DNA of 52,860 nt from Pseudomonadota bacterium (lineage in GTDB: Bacteria; Pseudomonadota; Gammaproteobacteria; Steroidobacterales; Woeseiaceae), in NCBI GenBank assembly GCA_022563195.1, contig JADFNV010000022.1, positions 1 through 52,860 on the forward strand, written 5' to 3'. Positions 46,123 through 52,860 of the stretch are shown here, in pieces (the first letter of the stretch is position 1; the number at the start of each line of letters is the position of its first letter). The translations under genes were made by a program, and so were the position numbers. The notes beneath the pieces are model-generated. The model had not been told where the DNA came from. It saw nothing but the letters and a program-made list of their open reading frames with translations, and searched no databases.

Positions 46123-47499
46123 TCACGCTGACAATGTCGCCTGCGTCAGGTCCAGGCACTTCCAGATCGTCTCGATCATCTCGTCCGCCTCGTCATGCGA
46201 CAAGTTGAACGGCGGCGCTGCAACAATCGTGTCACCGACTGCGCGCATGACAAGTCCGTTTTCGATCAGGTGATCGCGGCAGATGGTGCCGGCTCCCTGT
46301 TTTTCCTCATAGCGCTGCAACGATTTCTTATTCTTGACGATCTCGATCGCACCCATCAGACCGATCATGCGCGTCTCCCCGACAATCGGGTGTTCGGCAA
46401 GTTTGTTCCAGCCCGCCTGCAGGTAGGGGCCGATGTCATCCCTGATGCGCTCAATGAGCTTTTCATCCTGCAGGATCTTCAGATTGGCGATAGCGACGGC
46501 GCAGGCGGCGGGATGGCCTGAGTACGTGTAACCATGATAGAACTCGCCCCCCTTGTCGATTAATACATCGGCAACGCGGTCGCTGATCATTACGCCACCG
46601 AGTGGCAGGTAGCCAGATGTCACGCCTTTCGCGAAGGGCGTGAAATCCGGGCTTATATCGTAGTAGTCGGCGCCAAACCATCGGCCAAGTCGGCCGAACC
46701 CGGTAATGACCTCATCGGATATCAACAGAATTCCGTATTCGTCGCAAATGCGCTGCACTTCAGGCCAGTAACTGTCCGGGGGCATGATGACGCCACCCGC
46801 GCCTTGCACCGGTTCGCCAATAAACGCAGCGATCTTGTCGGCGCCGAGCTCATTGATTTTATCCTCGATCGAGCGTGCCGTGGCGATGCCGAATTCATCC
46901 GCAGACAGACTGCGATCGCTACCGAACCAGTATGGCTGTTCAACATGCACGATGCCCGGTATCGGCAGACCGCTTTGCCTGTGCATTGCCTTCATGCCGG
47001 AAAGGCTGGCGGCCGCAACCGTAGAGCCGTGGTAGGCGTTCTTGCGGCTGATGATCGTATGGCGCTCGGGCTGGTCCATCAGGTCCCAGTAGCGACGCAC
47101 CATGCGCACGATCGTATCGTTCGACTCGGAACCGGATCCGGCGAAAAATACACGATTGAGCTGCGGCTGACTGACCTCCTGCAGCATCCTTGCCAGTTCG
47201 ATCGACGGCGGATTCGCGCACTGAAAGAAACTGTTGTAGTAAGGCAGCTCACGCATCTGCGCCGCGGCCGCGTCGACCAGTTCATCGCGTCCGTAGCCGA
47301 TATTAACGCACCACAGGCCGGACATCCCGTCCAGTATTTTGTTGCCGTCGGCATCATAGATGTACACACCTTCGCCTCGCGTGATGATGCGTGATTTTTT
47401 TCGGTGCAATTCCTTGTGGTCGGTAAACGGATGCAGGTGGTGGTCTTTGTCCAGTTCCTGCCAGTCCGCACCGGAGCGTTTCTCAATTGCCGCCATCAT
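46123..47499 (-). CDS. Class III aminotransferase, putrescine-pyruvate type (SpuC-like)
   Basis: PLP enzyme of 458 residues, with the internal aldimine K291 (TPFAKGVTSGYLPLGG), D262 in ISDEVITGFGR, and the class III segment FFAGSGSESNDT. SpuC-type enzymes transaminate putrescine with pyruvate to 4-aminobutanal. Its presence next to a gamma-glutamyl pathway means two putrescine routes may run in parallel. Confidence 0.9.
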   Translation of the reverse strand: MMAAIEKRSGADWQELDKDHHLHPFTDHKELHRKKSRIITRGEGVYIYDADGNKILDGMSGLWCVNIGYGRDELVDAAAAQMRELPYYNSFFQCANPPSIELARMLQEVSQPQLNRVFFAGSGSESNDTIVRMVRRYWDLMDQPERHTIISRKNAYHGSTVAAASLSGMKAMHRQSGLPIPGIVHVEQPYWFGSDRSLSADEFGIATARSIEDKINELGADKIAAFIGEPVQGAGGVIMPPDSYWPEVQRICDEYGILLISDEVITGFGRLGRWFGADYYDISPDFTPFAKGVTSGYLPLGGVMISDRVADVLIDKGGEFYHGYTYSGHPAACAVAIANLKILQDEKLIERIRDDIGPYLQAGWNKLAEHPIVGETRMIGLMGAIEIVKNKKSLQRYEEKQGAGTICRDHLIENGLVMRAVGDTIVAAPPFNLSHDEADEMIETIWKCLDLTQATLSA

Positions 47500-47516
47500 T
47501 TACCTCTCAATGTGAA

Positions 47517-48848
47517 TCAAACGTTAAACATCAGGATCTCACGCTCCCAGGGCGTGATGATCTCCTGGAACTCCCGGTACTCGGCGTCTTTCAGGGCGCA
47601 GTACAGGTTTATGAAATTATCCCCGAGTATGTTACGCATTGCCGTGGAACTCTGCAGCGCTTCGATGGCCATACAGATGTGCCGATGCAATCCAAACTCC
47701 GAGCTGTAGGCGCTACCCTCGATCGCGTCTGTCGGCTTCAGGTTTTCAATCATGCCAAGATAGCCGCAAGCCAGTGATGCCGCAATTGCCAGGTAAGGGT
47801 TGACATCCGAACCGGCCAGGCGATTTTCGATGCGCCGGTTTTCCGGATCCGAATCCGGCACGCGCAACCCGACCGTACGATTGTCGATCGCCCAGGAAAG
47901 ATTCACGGGCGATGACCAAGGGCTCAGGAAGCGCCGGTACGAATTGACATAGGGCGCGAACATCAACAGGACGTCGGGCAAGTAGGTCTGCAAACCGCCG
48001 AGGAACCCGTAGAAAAGCTCGCTCGCCTCACCTTTCTTTGTTGAAAAAATGTTATCGCCGTTCTTGTCGAGGACGCTTTGGTGAATATGCAGCGCGCTAC
48101 CGGCGTCGCCGGCCATCGGTTTGGCAAGAAATGTCGCATGAATATCGTGCTTGATCGATACTTCCCGAACAGTTCGTTTGAATAAGAACACCTGGTCGGC
48201 AAGATCGATGGCGTTTCCGTGCAGGAAATTAATCTCGAACTGTGCCGGCCCCATTTCCTGTGACAGTGTGTCGATACGAATGCCTTGCACCTCGCAAAAG
48301 GAATAGAGGTCGTTAATGTATGCATCGAAATCATTCATCGTATCGATGCCGTAAGGTTGGCGTGCGCCTTCGGTCCGGCCCAACCGGCCCGGTGGCGGCA
48401 CTGCCTCGGCGTTCGGATCCGAGTGTGCACTCAGCAGGTAAAACTCAACTTCGGGCGCCACGACCGGATTCCATCCCCTGGCATCAAATTTCTTGAGGAT
48501 GCTCTGCAACAAGCCTCGTGGCGACGTATCGACGGGCGATCCATCACTCTTATAACAATCGAGAAACACTGAGGCAGCCGGATCTGTTGCCCAGGGTACA
48601 AGCCGCAAGGTGTTCGCGTCCGGAATCAGCTGCATGTCGCGGTCTTCGACGTTCAGCGCATTGTGAACGTAGTCGCCCGTAATCGTCTGAGCAAAAATTG
48701 CTTCGGGCATTTTTAACGGCCCGGCGCCGAATTTATCGGCAGACACAACTTTGCCGCGAGCAGATCCGGCCATATCTGGCACGAACGCCTCAACGTCCTC
48801 TATATTTCTTTCTTTCAGCCAGGATTGAAAATATTCGTCCGTACTCAC
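47517..48848 (-). CDS. Glutamine-synthetase-like gamma-glutamyl-amine ligase
   Basis: Protein of 443 residues of the glutamine synthetase superfamily, PuuA/Spu-type. It has the N-terminal FVPDMAGSARGK region, PEVEFYLLS, GPAQFEINFLH (metal Glu), HIHQSV and NPYLAIAASLACG. In the Puu pathway such an enzyme joins glutamate to putrescine. The start is a GTG at 48848, one base after the PuuD stop; the longer upstream frame lies within puuD. Likely but not proven to use putrescine. Confidence 0.9.
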   Translation of the reverse strand: MSTDEYFQSWLKERNIEDVEAFVPDMAGSARGKVVSADKFGAGPLKMPEAIFAQTITGDYVHNALNVEDRDMQLIPDANTLRLVPWATDPAASVFLDCYKSDGSPVDTSPRGLLQSILKKFDARGWNPVVAPEVEFYLLSAHSDPNAEAVPPPGRLGRTEGARQPYGIDTMNDFDAYINDLYSFCEVQGIRIDTLSQEMGPAQFEINFLHGNAIDLADQVFLFKRTVREVSIKHDIHATFLAKPMAGDAGSALHIHQSVLDKNGDNIFSTKKGEASELFYGFLGGLQTYLPDVLLMFAPYVNSYRRFLSPWSSPVNLSWAIDNRTVGLRVPDSDPENRRIENRLAGSDVNPYLAIAASLACGYLGMIENLKPTDAIEGSAYSSEFGLHRHICMAIEALQSSTAMRNILGDNFINLYCALKDAEYREFQEIITPWEREILMFNV

Positions 48849-48849
48849 A

Positions 48850-49608
48850 TTACACCTGCCGCTTATCTGCGTACTCCCTGCACGCATTACCAAATGTTCT
48901 GAATATAGCGGTTGAAAAATCATCTTGCCCCATCTTCCATTCCGGATGCCATTGAATAGCCAGCGCAAAACCTTGCACAGTATCGACGTTGAATGCTTCG
49001 ATAAGCCCATCGTCGGCTACGGCTTCGACCGATACACCATCGGCCAACTTCGCCACGCCTTGAGAATGCAATGAGTTGACACTGACCCGTGATGCGCCCG
49101 CAAGCCCATACAGCAGACCGCCCTCGACGAGATTTACGTCGTGCGATGGTCCATATTGCACATCAAGAGGGTCATCGGGGTTTTCCCTGTGGTTGTGGTA
49201 GCCAGGCACGTCGTGAACATTCTGGTGCAGGGTGCCTCCCAGCACGACATTGAGTTCCTGGAAACCCCGACACACCGCAAGTAACGGTACACCGGTATCC
49301 AGTGCCCGGCGCGCAAGCGGCAGCGTCACCGCATCCCGATGCGAATCATGCAAGGTGCCGGGTTCGCTTGGCTCACCTGCATAGTGATGTGGCTCGACGT
49401 TGGACGGACTGCCCGTCAGCAGAACGCCATCGACGCCCTTGAGTATCTCATCAGCCTCAAGATGATCAGCGAGTGCCGGAATGATCACAGGCAGCGCATC
49501 CGCGCCCTCTATCACGGCCTGCAGATATTTCTCTCCCACCACGTGAAACGGATGCGGGTCGAGAATGCGCCGGTCAGCCGGCACACCAATTATTGGCCTG
49601 CGGTTCAT
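48850..49608 (-). CDS. Gamma-glutamyl-GABA hydrolase (PuuD-like)
   Basis: Class I glutamine-amidotransferase-like hydrolase of 252 residues, releasing GABA from gamma-glutamyl-GABA. It has nucleophile C113 (LLAVCRGFQELN) and the His of QWHPEW. The ATG at 49608 overlaps the transporter stop by four bases, and its stop abuts the ligase start. The aldehyde dehydrogenase PuuC expected between PuuB and PuuD is not in the window. Confidence 0.9.
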   Translation of the reverse strand: MNRRPIIGVPADRRILDPHPFHVVGEKYLQAVIEGADALPVIIPALADHLEADEILKGVDGVLLTGSPSNVEPHHYAGEPSEPGTLHDSHRDAVTLPLARRALDTGVPLLAVCRGFQELNVVLGGTLHQNVHDVPGYHNHRENPDDPLDVQYGPSHDVNLVEGGLLYGLAGASRVSVNSLHSQGVAKLADGVSVEAVADDGLIEAFNVDTVQGFALAIQWHPEWKMGQDDFSTAIFRTFGNACREYADKRQV

Positions 49609-51431
49609 ACAGCGTCGTCGGCGTTGCGTCCGAAGTAAAGTAGCAGCCCGTATAATATCGCGGCTCCGACGATCAATGAAACCCAGGGTGACACCCCGAA
49701 GCCACTGGGGATAGTGCCGAACAGGATTGCGATAACGCCCACGAGCAACGCATAGGGCATTTGCGTGCGAACGTGCTCGATATGATCGCAGCCACTCGCG
49801 ATTGATGACAGTACTGTCGTGTCCGATATTGGCGAACAATGGTCGCCCCACACAGCACCTGCAAGCGAACACGCAACCGACGAGTACAGGATGTGCATGC
49901 CGTCCGGATTGGCCATGCCGTTGATAGTCATGACGGCCCAGGCAAGTGGGATTATCAGTGGCATCAAAATGCCCATCGTACCCCAGCTGGTACCGGTCGC
50001 AAATGCGGTGATTGCGGCCAGCACGAATACGATCGCCGGCACGAGCACCAGGGGCAACGAATCTCCTAGAACGGTGATCAGGTAGCCTTTCGCGTTCAGG
50101 TCCATCGTGACCGCCGACATTGACCAGGCAAGTATGAGCACGATCATGCCGAATAGTGTTGCGCGAGCGCCGCCGTACCAGGCGTCTACCGTCTCGTGTG
50201 TACTCAAAATACGCTGACTGATCGACATACTGGCCGCAGCGAGTGCGCCCGCAAATGACGCCCACATCATCGCTTTGTAAGGGTCAGAACTGCCGATGAT
50301 ATCCATGATCGTCTCGCCTTCACCGGTGATGTACAGGCCAACACCCAGGCCCACGACCAGAACCATGATTGGCACGAAGGCATTTGCAGCGCGCAGCGGG
50401 ACGTTCGCTTTTGGCTCCAGTGTGTCACTTGCCAGCGCTGGCATATCTTCGCCGGACTGGTCGGGTTTGACCTGCCCTTTTCTTGCACGAACCTCGGCCG
50501 CGTACATCGGGCCCATGTCGCGGCCTGTCGATGCTACGGCCAACACAAACGACACGGCCAGGATCGGATAAAAACTGTATGGGATCGAATGCAGAAATAC
50601 CGAGTAGGCGGAAACGCCCGCGAGTTCTTCGATGCCCTGCAAGGCGTCGTCGATCAGACTGACTTCGTAACCGATCCAGGTTGTGATAAGCGCGATACAG
50701 ACAACGGGAGCCGCCGTCGAATCGACGATATACGCGAGTTTTTCCCGGGATATCTTCAGGTGATCTGTAATCGGCCGAGCCGTGTTGCCAACGACCAGAG
50801 TATTCGCATAATCATCGAAGAAAATCATCAGGCCCATGAACCAGACAGCGACCTGTCCGCCCACCGCCGTCTTGGCGCGGCTTACAATCAAACGCACGAC
50901 ACTGGCCATACCGCCATTGCGCGTGATGATGCCGACCATTCCACCGATCATCATCGAGAAAGCTATAATCGCCGCATGATCCGGATCGGCGAGCGCATTG
51001 ACGATGAATACAGCAAACGTATCCATCAAACCCTGCAATGCGCCCAACGGAGAGAAAGACTGCAGTGCCGTCGCGCCAAGCCACAGGCCGAGCAATAACG
51101 CCGGCACGACATTGCGTAACATCAACGCGACGCCAATGGCAATGAACGCCGGCATGAGTGAAATCCATCCGGGTAATACGCGAAGGTCTTTTGACGCCGT
51201 TTCGCCATCGACCGATGCCGTCAGATGCACGACGCCTAGGGAATCGAACTCGACACCAGCAATGGTGGCACGACCATCGGTATCGGCCGTCGCCCAGTAG
51301 TCTTCACCCGCAACTGTTATCGTGACAACATTGCCGGCGCCGGCGCCAACGACGACGATTTCCGTCGGCACTCCCGCAAGACCGATACGCGTTGTTTCGA
51401 TTTCGATCGCGTGCACAGCCGACGCCCACAT
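49605..51431 (-). CDS. NhaC-family antiporter with N-terminal soluble domain
   Basis: Protein of 608 residues: a soluble, beta-rich domain at the N-terminus (about 10-85, VVVGAGAGNVVTITVAG and TDGRATIAGVEFDSLG), then about a dozen membrane helices with FFDDYANTLVVGN and the conserved SPISDTTVLSS. NhaC-type proteins exchange cations, and relatives in amino-acid operons transport substrates; here amine uptake is a reasonable guess. From 51431 to a stop near 51535 the frame is open and reads as a signal peptide (KKRKLVSLIQRCSLIFVATI), but without ATG, GTG or TTG; see findings. Confidence 0.85.
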   Translation of the reverse strand: MWASAVHAIEIETTRIGLAGVPTEIVVVGAGAGNVVTITVAGEDYWATADTDGRATIAGVEFDSLGVVHLTASVDGETASKDLRVLPGWISLMPAFIAIGVALMLRNVVPALLLGLWLGATALQSFSPLGALQGLMDTFAVFIVNALADPDHAAIIAFSMMIGGMVGIITRNGGMASVVRLIVSRAKTAVGGQVAVWFMGLMIFFDDYANTLVVGNTARPITDHLKISREKLAYIVDSTAAPVVCIALITTWIGYEVSLIDDALQGIEELAGVSAYSVFLHSIPYSFYPILAVSFVLAVASTGRDMGPMYAAEVRARKGQVKPDQSGEDMPALASDTLEPKANVPLRAANAFVPIMVLVVGLGVGLYITGEGETIMDIIGSSDPYKAMMWASFAGALAAASMSISQRILSTHETVDAWYGGARATLFGMIVLILAWSMSAVTMDLNAKGYLITVLGDSLPLVLVPAIVFVLAAITAFATGTSWGTMGILMPLIIPLAWAVMTINGMANPDGMHILYSSVACSLAGAVWGDHCSPISDTTVLSSIASGCDHIEHVRTQMPYALLVGVIAILFGTIPSGFGVSPWVSLIVGAAILYGLLLYFGRNADDAV

Positions 51432-51656
51432 GACTGCGATCGTGGCAACGAAAATGAGGCTGCATCTCTGAATCAGGGAAACTAGCTTGCGCTTTTTGAT
51501 GTTCTTATTCCCAACGCTTGGCTGTGCGACATGTTAGCACGCCTCGCGCGATGGGTACGTTCAGACAGCTTGCCATCGAGTGGCCATTGCCGCCAGCGCT
51601 TGCGGCCCTCGCAAAAATCATTGAAGCTCATAGTTTGCAAAATCCGATGACTCCTG

Positions 51657-52860
51657 ATGGCCAATAAATCCAGCCCCTTGAAGACTGAGTTACGTCAAAT
51701 GCTGCGTCGTTATCCCGATACCGGATCAATGGACGTCCTCATTGCGGATATGCTCGGCATTCTCAAAGGCAAACGCATTCGTGCTCGCGATTTCGACAAG
51801 GTATGCAATGAACCGTTCTGGTTTTGCGCCGGAACGGTAATGCTTACGTCGCTCGGCGAAGTTGTGCCCGGAATACCCTACGGTGGCAATGACGGTGACC
51901 CGGACGTTCCATGCGAGGTAGTACCCGGAAGCCTTGCACCCGTACCGTGGTCAGATCGCCCCGCGGCACAGGCTCTGTTCAGGATGTTTGAAAAGGACGG
52001 CAGCCCGTTTTTTGCCGACCCGCGAGCGATCGTCGAACGGGCAACCGCGCCGCTTCGAAAAATGGGCCTCAAGATCATCATGGCAACTGAGCTGGAGTTC
52101 TTTCTGCTGGACGCAAAGGCCGACAAGCCAACGGCGCGCGCGCCGCTTATCGCCGGGATCGGTCGACCGCAACCGGGACCGCAGGTCTATCGCCTCGAGG
52201 ATCTTGACGACGTCCAGCCCTTCCTGCATGACGTCTATGATTTTTGCGAAGCCCAGAATATTCCGGCTGACACAACAATCTCTGAGTATGCCCCCGGTCA
52301 ATTTGAAATTAATTTGCTGCATGTCGATGACCCCGTCCTCGCATGCGATCACGCAGTATTGCTGAAAAGGGTGGTCAAGGCCGCTGCGAAAAAACACGGC
52401 TTCGTCGCATGTTTCATGGCGAAGCCATTTATTGAAGATTCCGGTAGCGGACTGCATATTCACATGAGCCTGGTCGATAAACACGGCAAGAACTATTTTT
52501 CACACGGCAAGGACAGCATGACGACTCCGCCCTTTTCGGCTCGTTTGCGCTACGCAGTAGGTGGACTGTTGAAGACGATGGCGGAAAGCACCGCACTGTT
52601 TGCACCGAATGCCAATTCTTATCGGCGCTTGCTGCCCGAGAATTTCGCGCCCGTTGATACTAACTGGGGCGTCAATCATCGTTCGGTTGCCGTTCGCGTC
52701 CCGTTGTCAGACTCAAAAAACCTGAGGGTCGAACATCGGGTCGCGGGCGCAGACGCCAACCCTTACCTGGTGACTGCCGCCATCGCGGCTGGCATCCATT
52801 ACGGTTTGAAAAACAAGTGTGACCCTGGTCGCATGATTGAGGAAGGCGAAAGAGTATTAC
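51657..52860 (+). CDS. Second glutamine-synthetase-like ligase, C-terminus outside window
   Basis: About 401 residues are visible, with no stop before the window end. Superfamily signatures are ATELEFFLLDA, APGQFEINLLH, GSGLHIHMSLVD, RLLPENFAPV and NPYLVTAAIAAG. It is related to the ligase at 47517 but clearly distinct, and is divergent from the antiporter across 225 bases. It may use another amine or be the first gene of a further operon. The ATG at 51657 lacks a strong ribosome binding site; an overlapping ATG at 51647 is a dead frame. Confidence 0.9.
   Translation, partial: MANKSSPLKTELRQMLRRYPDTGSMDVLIADMLGILKGKRIRARDFDKVCNEPFWFCAGTVMLTSLGEVVPGIPYGGNDGDPDVPCEVVPGSLAPVPWSDRPAAQALFRMFEKDGSPFFADPRAIVERATAPLRKMGLKIIMATELEFFLLDAKADKPTARAPLIAGIGRPQPGPQVYRLEDLDDVQPFLHDVYDFCEAQNIPADTTISEYAPGQFEINLLHVDDPVLACDHAVLLKRVVKAAAKKHGFVACFMAKPFIEDSGSGLHIHMSLVDKHGKNYFSHGKDSMTTPPFSARLRYAVGGLLKTMAESTALFAPNANSYRRLLPENFAPVDTNWGVNHRSVAVRVPLSDSKNLRVEHRVAGADANPYLVTAAIAAGIHYGLKNKCDPGRMIEEGERVL

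Noticed and set aside
1..52860. CRISPR array, rRNA genes or complete insertion sequence
   Set aside because: No regularly spaced repeats with unique spacers, no rRNA-like sequence and no transposase were seen; the tandem repeat at 41325 is coding.

Overview
The window looks like chromosomal DNA from a free-living, probably marine, aerobic gammaproteobacterium. Supporting this are xerD next to dsbC, gpmA, a large NAD-dependent glutamate dehydrogenase, a Zur-type regulator, glnS and thrS, a TonB-dependent receptor, extensive acyl-CoA metabolism and REP-like hairpins between genes. A Woeseiales- or Steroidobacterales-like relative is my guess from gene style only; it is not demonstrated.

Layout. 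1-2281 is an accessory region: unrecognised proteins, then two truncated tRNA 3' halves (Arg-CCU at 1980-2025, Leu-CAA at 2227-2281) that look like attachment-site remnants of integrative elements. 2310-12148 holds a NUDIX hydrolase, dsbC and xerD, an acyltransferase-thiolase-HSD10-like dehydrogenase operon, ETF-ubiquinone oxidoreductase, a ZapE/AFG1 ATPase, a MarR regulator and tryptophan 2,3-dioxygenase. 12239-21212 holds the giant glutamate dehydrogenase, gpmA and a minus-strand acyl-CoA operon (ligase, degenerate SDR, TesB thioesterase). 21476-27614 holds a TonB-dependent receptor, a secreted M49-like metallopeptidase and a cysteine synthase-glutaredoxin fusion. 27780-31889 holds a MaoC hydratase, a MocA-like nucleotidyltransferase and a compact moaA-moaC-mobA-moaD-moaE operon. 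31987-34336 is an acyl-CoA dehydrogenase pair. 34337-34760 is a repeat-rich non-coding block. 34761-39011 holds glnS, zur and thrS. 39198-41993 encodes a large chimera (receiver, receiver, membrane helix, repeats, TonB C-terminus), the most unusual gene here. 42089-43806 holds a TetR regulator and an XdhC-like protein. 43814-52860 is a polyamine-degradation cluster: PuuB-like oxidase, agmatinase family, SpuC-like aminotransferase, glutamine-synthetase-like ligase, PuuD-like hydrolase, NhaC-like transporter, and a second, divergent ligase cut by the window end.

How the genes fit together. Fatty-acid or acyl-CoA oxidation recurs (ligase, dehydrogenase pair, HSD10-like dehydrogenase, thiolase, thioesterase, MaoC), and the ETF-ubiquinone oxidoreductase passes its electrons to the quinone pool. 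Amine and amino-acid catabolism (polyamine cluster, glutamate dehydrogenase, tryptophan dioxygenase) feeds the TCA cycle. Molybdenum cofactor synthesis and two hydroxylase-maturation genes (MocA-like, XdhC) imply a molybdoenzyme encoded outside the window.
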